Source: Christensenella sp. UBA3700 (GTDB lineage Bacteria > Bacillota > Clostridia > Christensenellales > UBA3700). Taken from it: 15,656 nt of DNA. Below the pieces are notes generated by a model. The model had not been told where the DNA came from, made no database searches, and saw only the letters and a list, made by a program, of their open reading frames with translations. Positions 7,843-14,485 of this stretch are shown in pieces. A program made the translations under genes and the position numbers. The stretch is from NCBI GenBank assembly GCA_002372775.1, contig DFIJ01000075.1, forward strand, positions 1-15,656, given 5' to 3'. Position 1 is the first letter of the stretch. The number at the start of each line of letters is the position of its first letter.

Positions 7843-8533
7843 TATCCTCCTTTGAAAGTTTACGCATTCTATCTTTTGCATTTTCTTTCATCGTATAGGA
7901 ATCATATTGATAAATTGGTATTCCCTTTTCTTTGACATAGCCAAACATTTCGTCATATACAGGTCCATACACACATATCCCACTTGGTTTTAATGTATCC
8001 ACGATTATCTTTACTTGCATAGCAAATAAATATCTATTTGATAGCAATTTTGAAAAACCGTTCGTCCCAATAGATATTAGCGTATGCTGCGGATAAGCTT
8101 CCAATGATGTTAATGTTCTATTGTCTCCTAACCTAACATTAGGGATTATCTTAAACCCTAGTTTGCCATAATAATAAGTTATGCCTAGATTTAACCCAAT
8201 CTGGCTTCTTTGCACCCATATTGGCATATTATTGTACGGAGATGCATCTAATCCAATAATACACATATATGGCCTTAATTTTTCTACATATCCTTTCGGG
8301 TTTCCAAGGATAGGCTGAAAACCTATATCAGAACAATAGAAACTCATACCTGTGTTTTCAGGATTAACAACATCCTGTCTTCTATCCCACTGTATTATTT
8401 CTTTCGGTGGCTCAGTGGCTACCATCCATTCCTCAATTTTTGGATAATTATCCGTCTTTGTACGTTCAGCGCCAGCAATGAGGTACGCTAGATGAACGTC
8501 CCTTACATAGGGAGTTTTACTCTTTTTGATCAT
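7829..8533 (-). CDS. DUF4417-like protein, cassette-leading gene
   Basis: A 234-residue cytoplasmic protein resembling the DUF4417 family, which is found in phages, plasmids and genomic islands and has no known activity. Features I match to the family are LRPYMCIIGLDASPYNNMPI (87-106), GLNLGITYYYGKLGFKIIPNVRLGDNRT (113-140), SIGTNGFSK (154-162), and LKPSGICVYGPVYDEMFGYVKEKGIPIYQYDS (181-212), which gives an alternating strand/helix pattern. The start at 8533 has AAAGGAG eight bases upstream. The last codons contain the AAAGGAGG site of the toxin gene, and the stop codon lies inside the toxin gene, so the two are translated together. It is the first gene of the three-gene cassette. It could act as a carrier, adaptor or regulator for the toxin; this is inference. 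Confidence 0.72.
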   Translation of the reverse strand: MIKKSKTPYVRDVHLAYLIAGAERTKTDNYPKIEEWMVATEPPKEIIQWDRRQDVVNPENTGMSFYCSDIGFQPILGNPKGYVEKLRPYMCIIGLDASPYNNMPIWVQRSQIGLNLGITYYYGKLGFKIIPNVRLGDNRTLTSLEAYPQHTLISIGTNGFSKLLSNRYLFAMQVKIIVDTLKPSGICVYGPVYDEMFGYVKEKGIPIYQYDSYTMKENAKDRMRKLSKEDNDEG

Positions 8534-8561
8534 GAACAGATCTCCTTTGAAATATATTTCG

Positions 8562-8591
8562 TTGAATATATAAAAGAAATCGTGTTATAAT
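8562..8591 (+). promoter_or_regulatory. Promoter of a plus-strand small RNA
   Basis: TTGAAT at 8562-8567, an 18-base spacer and TATAAT at 8586-8591 preceded by TG (extended -10). It points away from the DUF4417 gene and has no ORF downstream on its strand, only a terminator about 35 bases on. Confidence 0.6.
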
Positions 8592-8597
8592 TCTTAT

Positions 8598-8663
8598 ACT
8601 ACTAAGAGAATCTTTAACGATTCCAGGCACCTGACTATTCCCGTAGTTGGGTGTCTCTTTTTT
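8598..8663 (+). ncRNA. Putative ~66-nt small RNA, opposite strand to the cassette leader
   Basis: Bounded by an extended -10 promoter (8562-8591) and a strong terminator (8626-8663) with no ORF between. The predicted RNA has a small 5' hairpin (GAATC at 8608-8612 with GATTC at 8619-8623) and then the terminator hairpin. AAGAGA at 8604-8609 could alternatively pair with TCTCTT at 8654-8659 and close the whole RNA. Both neighbouring genes are on the minus strand, so the RNA is antisense to any transcript running from the regulator gene into the DUF4417 gene. I do not recognise the family. Expression is not shown by sequence alone. Confidence 0.55.
8626..8663 (+). terminator. Rho-independent terminator of the small RNA
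   Basis: An 11-bp stem, GGCACCTGACT (8626-8636) with AGTTGGGTGTC (8645-8655), including three G-T pairs, an 8-base loop, then TC and six T residues at 8658-8663. No T-tract follows on the other strand, so it works in the plus direction only. Confidence 0.75.
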
Positions 8664-8681
8664 ATATATCTTTCGACCTAA

Positions 8682-9419
8682 TTAAAATGGCAAATTCTTG
8701 TAGTGGTATTCATCTGATTCACCAAGATAGTCTATCAAGAACTTACTTGTGCTATAGTCTAAAGACAATCTATTTCCAGAATTTTCTGCAGCCTCATATA
8801 GATTTATGATTACTGAGTCCAGTTCTGATGGTTCATTTTCTTTGTAAATGCATAGTTTATCAACTTCAGTTTTATCTCCATTCTCAAATAAAAGATATGT
8901 CTCAATTACTATTTTTTGAGTCTCTGTGTCCTTCAACCTAACCATAGCAAGATATGCATTCATTTTAATCTCTAATACATATGAATCTCCCGCATAATCA
9001 ACTTGATATGGTAAATCAAATTTTGAGTGATACTCTATTTCCCATTTTCGATCACTCCCAGTCAAAGCATTTGCAATATGTCCCCTGTTATCATTAAGCA
9101 TAGCTTCAGGCTCTCTTTCCCACTGACATACACCTTCAATAGTATCTAAAAGAATTTTTTCAAAAAAAGAACTAACTATTATTTCATCATCATTTAATTT
9201 GTTACAATCCGTATTATTAAGATAATCAACACTCGTTTTCAAATATTCAGCTATACCAAACATGATGTCTGCATTAATATTTTTTCTAGATTCATCATAT
9301 CTCAGTTTGGACAAATAACCAGCACTAACACCTATAGCACTTTCTATATCGTTTATTTTTAAATTTTTCTTTTTAGCAAGATAAAAAACATTTTCCAAAA
9401 AACAATCTTTTTTAAACAT
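8682..9419 (-). CDS. XRE-family transcriptional regulator
   Basis: A 245-residue protein with an N-terminal helix-turn-helix of the XRE/Cro type, about residues 8-68: LAKKKNLKINDIESAIGVSAGYLSKLR contains the recognition helix, and INADIMFGIAEYLKTSVDYL is the usual closing part. The C-terminal 165 residues form a mixed strand/helix domain that I do not recognise (WEIEYHSKFDLPYQV, SYVLEIKMNAYLAMVRLKD, KIVIETYLLFENGDKTEV); it may sense a ligand or partner. The start at 9419 has AGAAGGA upstream. Promoter elements and a pair of GGTTTACA repeats lie in the gap before it, so it may control itself. It sits directly ahead of the DUF4417/toxin cassette and is the obvious candidate to regulate it, by position only. 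Confidence 0.82.
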   Translation of the reverse strand: MFKKDCFLENVFYLAKKKNLKINDIESAIGVSAGYLSKLRYDESRKNINADIMFGIAEYLKTSVDYLNNTDCNKLNDDEIIVSSFFEKILLDTIEGVCQWEREPEAMLNDNRGHIANALTGSDRKWEIEYHSKFDLPYQVDYAGDSYVLEIKMNAYLAMVRLKDTETQKIVIETYLLFENGDKTEVDKLCIYKENEPSELDSVIINLYEAAENSGNRLSLDYSTSKFLIDYLGESDEYHYKNLPF

Positions 9420-9445
9420 ACTATCATCCTTCTGTTCATTTACTA

Positions 9446-9479
9446 TTTATATAGTATCACAGAAAAATGACAAACGCAA
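9446..9479 (-). promoter_or_regulatory. Probable promoter of the XRE regulator
   Basis: On the minus strand two overlapping readings exist: TTGCGT (9474-9479), 17 bases, TACTAT (9451-9456); or TTGTCA (9468-9473), 16 bases, TATAAA (9446-9451). Both would start transcription shortly before the ribosome site of the regulator. Confidence 0.5.
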
Positions 9480-9501
9480 CCGTATGTCCATCGTTACGTT
9501 C

Positions 9502-9538
9502 TGACAGGTTTACAGATTTGTCAACCAAATGGTTTACA
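9502..9538. repeat. Candidate operator: GGTTTACA direct repeats with inverted TGACA/TGTCA
   Basis: GGTTTACA occurs at 9507-9514 and 9531-9538, 24 bases apart. TGACA (9502-9506) and TGTCA (9519-9523) form an inverted pair around the first copy. They lie upstream of the XRE gene promoter in a gene-free gap. Binding by the XRE protein is inference. Confidence 0.35.
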
Positions 9539-9572
9539 TAAGTGTAAAATATAATTCCCTAGAAAAAATAAT

Positions 9573-9974
9573 CTATTTATCTAATTTTTTTAACGCCTCT
9601 AGCCACCTTGCAATACTACCATTTTCAACATGCTTACAAAAGTTACCTGATTCAAAATGATCTGTTCTTACAGCAGCCACTATTAATGAGAACAAGAAAA
9701 TATCATCTGCATTCTCAATCTTTGCCTTCTCCATTGAGCGAGTTTCCCATTCAATTTTGTGTTCTTGAAGATGCTTAAAATAGTTATCTCCATCTAGCTC
9801 TTTATTGTTTGAAACAAGACTCTCTACATCGTTCATAAAACGAGCATTTAAATCCTTGTAATAAACCTCAAAATCGTGACCTGGATTTTTAGATAATGGA
9901 TGATTCTCAATATAAGCTTTTAAATCTATAGATTTATATTCTTGCAAATACTTAGTAATTTGAGCATATTTCAT
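9573..9974 (-). CDS. DUF6508-like protein, function unknown
   Basis: A 133-residue cytoplasmic protein. The C-terminal part, LIVAAVRTDHFESGNFCKHVENGSIARWLEALKKL, matches my memory of the DUF6508 family, in which an RxxxFxxG segment is followed by a short 'GxIxRWLxxL' end; this family has no known activity and is common in accessory regions. The start at 9974 is preferred over the ATG two codons upstream (9980), because the AGGGGA site is nine bases from the first and only three from the second. It has its own promoter, with a leader of roughly 115 bases. It is separated from the XRE gene by about 150 bases, so it is probably a single-gene unit. Confidence 0.68.
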   Translation of the reverse strand: MKYAQITKYLQEYKSIDLKAYIENHPLSKNPGHDFEVYYKDLNARFMNDVESLVSNNKELDGDNYFKHLQEHKIEWETRSMEKAKIENADDIFLFSLIVAAVRTDHFESGNFCKHVENGSIARWLEALKKLDK

Positions 9975-10100
9975 AAACATTTTCCCCTATCAAATTTTAT
10001 GATTTTTGCACACTAGAAAACATGAGTTTTTAAATAAAAATTCTCTTCTTTAAAAACGATAACCTTTAACTTGTCTTGTATCATATCTAGCATCGTAATT

Positions 10101-10129
10101 ATTATAACATTGTTTATTACATTATTTAA
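10101..10129 (-). promoter_or_regulatory. Promoter of the DUF6508-like gene
   Basis: On the minus strand: TTAAAT at 10124-10129 (weak -35), 17 bases, then TATAAT at 10101-10106 preceded by TG (extended -10). The leader to the ATG would be about 115 bases, AT-rich; it has a weak hairpin (GAG/CTC closing a T5/A5 stem near 10024-10045) but no clear attenuator. Confidence 0.55.
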
Positions 10130-10164
10130 GATGAAAAAATAATAAAAATACTATATTATTTTGC

Positions 10165-10194
10165 TTTACATCATAAAATCTATTGTGCTATTAT
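10165..10194 (+). promoter_or_regulatory. Promoter of the lysine riboswitch and asd-dapA-dapB
   Basis: TTTACA at 10165-10170, an 18-base spacer, and TATTAT at 10189-10194 preceded by TG (extended -10). Transcription would begin about 10201, just at the first base-paired strand of the riboswitch. It is divergent from the promoter at 10101-10129. Confidence 0.65.
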
Positions 10195-10201
10195 CTTGTC
10201 A

Positions 10202-10374
10202 GTTTATAGAGGCGCGATTCCTATTAGTATTTGGAATAATACTTCAAGAGGTACCAAAGAAAGGAGCTATCGCCGAAGTGAAGTTGAATCTTGAATTAGA
10301 CTTACGCTGGGTATAAGGTGAACAACTTTATAACTGTCATCCATAAAAGGATGGAGTGCTTTAAGCTACTATCA
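10202..10374 (+). promoter_or_regulatory. Lysine riboswitch (L box) aptamer
   Basis: The conserved lysine-riboswitch core is visible in order: AGAGGCGCG (10208-10216), an AGTA-type loop, GGTACCAAAGAAAGGAG (about 10250-10266), ATCGCCGAAG (10269-10278), TTACGCTGGGTAT (about 10303-10315), ACTGTCATCC (10333-10342) and GGATGGAGTGCTT (10350-10362). The closing stem P1 is made by bases near 10201-10210 with 10358-10370. Its place ahead of asd-dapA-dapB matches the known use of this riboswitch: lysine binding should favour the terminator at 10396-10429 and shut the operon off. Confidence 0.9.
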
Positions 10375-10395
10375 AAGAATTATAATAATTATTTG

Positions 10396-10429
10396 TGGTG
10401 CATCTATAAACTGATGCATCATTTTTTTT
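10396..10429 (+). terminator. Riboswitch expression-platform terminator
   Basis: A 9-bp stem, TGGTGCATC (10396-10404) with GATGCATCA (10413-10421), one G-T pair, an 8-base loop and eight T residues at 10422-10429. It lies about 40 bases before the asd start, so it acts as an attenuator controlled by the lysine aptamer. Confidence 0.88.
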
Positions 10430-10468
10430 ACAATAAAAATAAAATTTTGGTCAAAAGGAGACTTAAAA

Positions 10469-11497
10469 ATGAGAAAATACAATATTGCTGTAGTAGGCGC
10501 AACAGGTATGGTAGGAAGCAAATTCCTAGAAGTATTAACAGAAAAGCAACTTCCAGTAGAAAATTATTATTTATTTGCATCAGCAAAGTCTGCTGGTAAG
10601 GTTATCAATTTCATGGGCAAAGATCATACAGTTATCGAATTAACTGATGAAAATATTAATGCATTAAAGGGAAAGGTTGATATTGCCCTATTCTCTGCTG
10701 GTGGTAAGACATCAGAAAGATTTGCTCCAGTATTTGCTTCAATCGGAACTGTAGTTATCGATAACTCAGCTCAATGGAGAATGGATCCAAAGGTTCCTCT
10801 AGTAGTTCCTGAGGTTAACCCTCAAGATATTACATGGAACAATGGTATCATTGCTAACCCTAACTGCTCTACAATTCAAGCAATGGTTTTATTAAAACCT
10901 TTATATGATGCTTTCGGTTTAAAGAGAGTTATATATTCAACATACCAAGCTGTATCAGGTGCTGGTGTTGCTGGATACAATGATTTATTAGAAGGATTAA
11001 AGGCTTTCGTTAATGGCGAAAAGTATGAAACAAAGAAGTTCCCATATCAAATCGCTAACAACTGTCTTCCACACATTGACGTATTCATGGATAATGGTTA
11101 CACAAAGGAAGAAATGAAGATGGTTAACGAAACAAAGAAGATTCTTGGAGATGACAAGATTAAGGTTACAGCTACTTGCGTAAGAGTTCCTGTATTAAAC
11201 TCTCACTCTGAATCTATCAACGTTGAATTCAACAAGCCAGTTACAAAGGAAGCTATTTTAAAGGTTCTTGAAAATGCTCCTGGTTTAAAGATTGTTGACG
11301 ATGTAGCAAACAATGTATATCCAATGCCAATCAATTCAACAGGTTCAGATATTACATTAGTTGGACGTATTCGTATCGATGATACAGTAGATAGCGGAGC
11401 TAACTTCTGGGTATGCGCAGACAACATCAGAAAGGGTGCTGCTTCTAACGCTGTACAAATCGCTGAATACATGATCAACAACAACATGATTAAATAA
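10469..11497 (+). CDS. asd: Aspartate-semialdehyde dehydrogenase
   Basis: NADPH-dependent reduction of aspartyl phosphate to aspartate semialdehyde, the branch point to lysine/diaminopimelate and to methionine and threonine. The nucleotide-binding loop is GATGMVG (residues 10-16). The catalytic cysteine is Cys133 in NPNCST. Q160 in TYQAVSGAG and the substrate-site R239 and H246 in RVPVLNSHS match the family. At 342 residues it has normal length. The start at 10469 has AAGGAG nine bases upstream. A longer overlapping frame starting at 10318 lies in the riboswitch and is not coding. It is the first gene after the lysine riboswitch, and dapA follows after 26 bases. Confidence 0.97.
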   Translation: MRKYNIAVVGATGMVGSKFLEVLTEKQLPVENYYLFASAKSAGKVINFMGKDHTVIELTDENINALKGKVDIALFSAGGKTSERFAPVFASIGTVVIDNSAQWRMDPKVPLVVPEVNPQDITWNNGIIANPNCSTIQAMVLLKPLYDAFGLKRVIYSTYQAVSGAGVAGYNDLLEGLKAFVNGEKYETKKFPYQIANNCLPHIDVFMDNGYTKEEMKMVNETKKILGDDKIKVTATCVRVPVLNSHSESINVEFNKPVTKEAILKVLENAPGLKIVDDVANNVYPMPINSTGSDITLVGRIRIDDTVDSGANFWVCADNIRKGAASNAVQIAEYMINNNMIK

Positions 11498-11523
11498 GTT
11501 AATAAAAGAGGTTATATAAATTT

Positions 11524-12399
11524 ATGTTTAAAGGTACTGCAACTGCATTAATCACTCCATTCACAGAAGACGGGATTGATTTCGCAGGATTTGAAAAATT
11601 AATCGAATACCAAATTTCTAATGGAATTGATGCCCTACTTTTCCTAGGCACAACAGGTGAACCACCTACAATGACTAGCGAAGAAAAGGAAGCCATCATG
11701 AAGTTTGCTATCAAAACAGTAAATCATAGAGTTCCAGTAATTTTTGGTACAGGTTCAAACTGCACTAAGACTGCAATTGAAAACACAATTCACGCAGCAG
11801 AACTTGGAGCTGACGCAGCTCTAGTTGTTACTCCTTTCTACAACAAGTGTACACAAGAAGGTTTATACCTACACTACAAAGCAATTTGTGAAGCTTCTTC
11901 AATTCCAGTTATCGCATACAACGTTCCAGGAAGAACAGGTGTTAATATTCTTCCTGAAACATTAAAGAAGATGACTACTATTAAGAATCTTTGCGGTATT
12001 AAAGATGCTTGTGGCAAGCCAGAACAAATCGTTGAAATGGCTAAGGCTGTTCAAGGAACACAAGTTAATTATTATTCTGGTGATGATGATAGAGTTTTAT
12101 TAGCTATGGAAAATGGCGGTAAAGGTTTAATCTCTGTTGCTTCAAACATTCAACCAAAACAAATTGGTTCAATCGTTAAAGATTGTTTAAATGGAAACTT
12201 CGATAGTGCTACTGCTACATTTGAAAAGTACAAAGATTTTATTGCTGGATTATTCTACGAGGTAAATCCTATTCCTGTTAAGTATGCAGCTTACAAGTTA
12301 GGTTTCTGTAAGAATATCCTAAGATTACCTCTTACTCCAATGAGTGCAGATAAGGCAGAAAAATTAGAAGCCTTAATGAAAGATTTAAAGATTATATAG
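11524..12399 (+). CDS. dapA: 4-hydroxy-tetrahydrodipicolinate synthase
   Basis: Condenses pyruvate with aspartate semialdehyde, the first committed step to diaminopimelate. TIM-barrel protein of 291 residues. The Schiff-base lysine is K160 in LCGIKDACG. Y132 and R137 lie in AYNVPGRTG, the GTTGE loop is at 42-46, and Y106 lies in TPFYNK; these are the residues equivalent to Lys161, Tyr133, Arg138 and Tyr107 of the E. coli enzyme. The ATG at 11524 has an AGAGG site a little further upstream than usual (about 12 bases). It is second in the asd-dapA-dapB unit and under the riboswitch. Confidence 0.97.
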   Translation: MFKGTATALITPFTEDGIDFAGFEKLIEYQISNGIDALLFLGTTGEPPTMTSEEKEAIMKFAIKTVNHRVPVIFGTGSNCTKTAIENTIHAAELGADAALVVTPFYNKCTQEGLYLHYKAICEASSIPVIAYNVPGRTGVNILPETLKKMTTIKNLCGIKDACGKPEQIVEMAKAVQGTQVNYYSGDDDRVLLAMENGGKGLISVASNIQPKQIGSIVKDCLNGNFDSATATFEKYKDFIAGLFYEVNPIPVKYAAYKLGFCKNILRLPLTPMSADKAEKLEALMKDLKII

Positions 12400-12404
12400 G
12401 TGAT

Positions 12405-13172
12405 ATGATGAATATTTTAGTTTATGGTATTGGTGGAAAAATGGGTCATAGTCTTGTTGAGTTAATCAACAATGATAGCGATGCTACTTTAGTAGGTGGC
12501 GTTGATAAGTTTGCTGATCCATCTAAATTCGATGTTCCTGTATTCAAATCAGCTAAGGATATCAATGTTAAAGTTGATGCTCTTATCGATTTCTCAAGAC
12601 CAGATGCTTTAGATGACATTTTAGAATATGCCACAAAGAATAAGGTTCCAGCAGTTCTATGCACTACTGGTTACACAAAGGAACAAGATGCACAAGTATT
12701 AGAAGCATCAAAAATCATCCCTATCTTTAGATCAAGCAATATGAGTGTTGGCATCAATGTTCTAATCGCTCTTTGCAGAAGCGCTGCTAAGGTTCTTAAA
12801 GAAGATGTTGAAATTGAAATCGTTGAACAACACCACAACTTAAAAGTTGATGCTCCATCAGGAACAGCTATCTCTATTGCTGATGCTATTAATGAAGAAT
12901 ACAACAATAGCAAATTCTTCACATATGGTAGACATGATAAGAACAAGAGAAGAGAAAGAAACGAAATCGGTATCCACGCTATCAGAGGTGGTACAATCGT
13001 TGGTAAACATGATGTTATGTTTATTGGACAAGATGAAATCGTTACTGTTGCTCATGAAGCTCAATCTAAACTTGTATTTGCTAAAGGCGCAGTTAAAGCT
13101 GCTAAGTTCTTAACAACAGTTACAGAACCTAAGATTTACAACATGCAAGATTTAGTTGCTACTATGATTTAA
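12405..13172 (+). CDS. dapB: 4-hydroxy-tetrahydrodipicolinate reductase
   Basis: NAD(P)H-dependent reduction of the DapA product to tetrahydrodipicolinate. The Rossmann loop GIGGKMG is at residues 8-14. The catalytic signature EQHHNLKVDAPSGTA is at 141-155, with the proton donor His143 and Lys147. At 255 residues it is of normal length. Two ATGs in a row (12405, 12408) follow the AGGTGA site that overlaps the dapA stop; the second has the better distance. It is the last gene of the operon; a palindromic terminator follows at 13196. Later DAP-pathway genes are not in the window. Confidence 0.97.
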   Translation: MMNILVYGIGGKMGHSLVELINNDSDATLVGGVDKFADPSKFDVPVFKSAKDINVKVDALIDFSRPDALDDILEYATKNKVPAVLCTTGYTKEQDAQVLEASKIIPIFRSSNMSVGINVLIALCRSAAKVLKEDVEIEIVEQHHNLKVDAPSGTAISIADAINEEYNNSKFFTYGRHDKNKRRERNEIGIHAIRGGTIVGKHDVMFIGQDEIVTVAHEAQSKLVFAKGAVKAAKFLTTVTEPKIYNMQDLVATMI

Positions 13173-13195
13173 TTATTGTGATAAACGATAAATTT

Positions 13196-13222
13196 GGAGA
13201 CCATATGGTCTCCATTTTTTTT
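13196..13222 (+). terminator. Palindromic terminator between convergent dapB and membrane-protein gene
   Basis: GGAGACCATATGGTCTCC at 13196-13213 is a perfect 18-base palindrome (7-bp stem with an ATAT loop), followed by A and eight T residues at 13215-13222. It ends the riboswitch operon. In the other direction the tract is poorer (AAATTTAT), so it is a weaker terminator for the minus-strand gene, whose stop codon lies in the T-tract. Confidence 0.88.
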
Positions 13223-13766
13223 AACTGTTTCTTAAAAGATTATCTACTTGCTTATAGGCTTCATCATACTTTTGTTGCTCTAATTTAACAAGCTCTTTAT
13301 TCTTTTCAAATAGGTCTTCTAAATCATCATCTAGAACTACCCTACTATTTAAAACTTTAATATTGAATTCTTTTATTGCTCTTAGAGTTAATACTTCTTT
13401 CCATACAAATTCAGACTTGCTCTTTTTTGTATACTCTTTTCCATTAAGTTCATATTTATATGTTATTGAATAATAATTAACTTTAGCAGCAGATACATGC
13501 GTTTCATGAGATACGTAACTAGCCTTCACTAATTGGCCATTATTCTTTACTTTACTTCTTAAAAGATGGTTAATAAGAAACCAAATAGTAGACAGCCAAG
13601 CAAGCACACCCATAACTGCAATAGCACCCGTTATTACATAACTTGCTACAGATGGATTCTCATAATAGCAGTAATAATATATAAAAAGACCACCCCCAAC
13701 AGCTAGGGCTATTAGCCCTGCTAGGAATGGTCTTAAAATCAAAGATTTTAGTTTTTCTATTTTCAT
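13221..13766 (-). CDS. Small membrane protein, function unknown
   Basis: A 181-residue protein with two membrane segments close to the N-terminus, about residues 14-33 and 42-68. A soluble domain of about 110 residues follows; its first half is rich in strands (QLVKASYVSHETHVSAAKVNYYSITYKYELNGKEYTKKSKS) and its end is a charged helix. The strand part resembles the extracytoplasmic or cytoplasmic domain of DUF3592-type proteins, a tentative match. Its ATG shares one base with the stop of the zinc-ribbon gene (TAATG), so it belongs to the trmK-Nif3-zinc ribbon unit. Function unknown. Confidence 0.78.
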   Translation of the reverse strand: MKIEKLKSLILRPFLAGLIALAVGGGLFIYYYCYYENPSVASYVITGAIAVMGVLAWLSTIWFLINHLLRSKVKNNGQLVKASYVSHETHVSAAKVNYYSITYKYELNGKEYTKKSKSEFVWKEVLTLRAIKEFNIKVLNSRVVLDDDLEDLFEKNKELVKLEQQKYDEAYKQVDNLLRNS

Positions 13767-14470
13767 TATTGCTTAAATACGATTCTTCCGCAGCTTGGGC
13801 ACTTAGCGTATCCATCATCCATTACGTTCTTAAGTGCAGTAGCATTTAACTCAAGACCGCAACCACCACAGTTTTGTTCTCTTAGAGGAACAACAACTCT
13901 TGGCTTTTGAATAATATTTCTTGTTTCTTCATATAAAGCTACATCACTTGGATTCATAGAATCTCTAACAGCTTTAATCTTATCCTTTAATTCTGTCATC
14001 TTAGGCATAACAACTTGAGTATCAAATGTCTCTTTCTTTGCCTTTAGTTCATTTCTCTTAGCATCAACTTGAGCATATTGTTGCATTGTAACATTTAATC
14101 TTTTAATAGAATCAGATAAAGCCATATTTAATTTCATAACTTCATTGCTAATTCCATTTAATGCATTCATATCGCCTTCTAAGCTTTGAGCCATATAAGA
14201 TAATTGGTCTGCTGGAAGGTTTTGATACTTCTCTTCTAATGCTTCATTAATCTTATCATTGATAGCTTTAAATTTATTGTTAGCTTCGGCTAATTGTTTA
14301 TATTGTGAGTTAATTGCAACAACATAACTATTAGCTTCATCCTTTAGTGCTGATCTTTTTTCCTTTATTTGATTATACTCAACACAAATTGGTTCCTTGT
14401 TGTACTCATCTTGAAATTTAGCCGCACTAATATAAGCTTCTTGTAACTCTAAAATCTTTACTAAATTCAT
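13766..14470 (-). CDS. C4 zinc-ribbon coiled-coil protein (COG1579 type)
   Basis: A 234-residue cytoplasmic protein. Residues about 1-180 form a long helical coiled coil with many Lys, Glu and Gln. The C-terminus is a zinc ribbon with Cys201, Cys204, Cys224 and Cys227 (CGGC ... CPSC), preceded by a proline/arginine stretch (RVVVPLREQN) typical of the family. Proteins of this build commonly sit beside Nif3-like genes in bacteria, and here the Nif3-like gene is 15 bases upstream; they are thought to bind nucleic acid or a partner, but the activity is unknown. A strong AGAGGAGA site precedes the start. Confidence 0.9.
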   Translation of the reverse strand: MNLVKILELQEAYISAAKFQDEYNKEPICVEYNQIKEKRSALKDEANSYVVAINSQYKQLAEANNKFKAINDKINEALEEKYQNLPADQLSYMAQSLEGDMNALNGISNEVMKLNMALSDSIKRLNVTMQQYAQVDAKRNELKAKKETFDTQVVMPKMTELKDKIKAVRDSMNPSDVALYEETRNIIQKPRVVVPLREQNCGGCGLELNATALKNVMDDGYAKCPSCGRIVFKQ

Positions 14471-14485
14471 TTTTATCTCCTCTTC

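Noticed and set aside
8600..8681. Type I toxin peptide opposite to the small RNA
   Set aside because: I looked for a short hydrophobic peptide on the minus strand of the gap and found none; the known Fst-like form is not present.
7077..9980. CRISPR array, transposase or integrase in the accessory block
   Set aside because: No regularly spaced repeats and no such proteins are visible; only short operator-like repeats were found.
9981..10100. Attenuator or riboswitch in the long leader of the DUF6508-like gene
   Set aside because: Only a weak AT-rich hairpin is seen, with no T-tract or known aptamer core.
10318..10599. Open frame of 93 codons starting before asd
   Set aside because: It starts in the lysine riboswitch, runs through the terminator and then overlaps asd in another frame; the protein shows no family.
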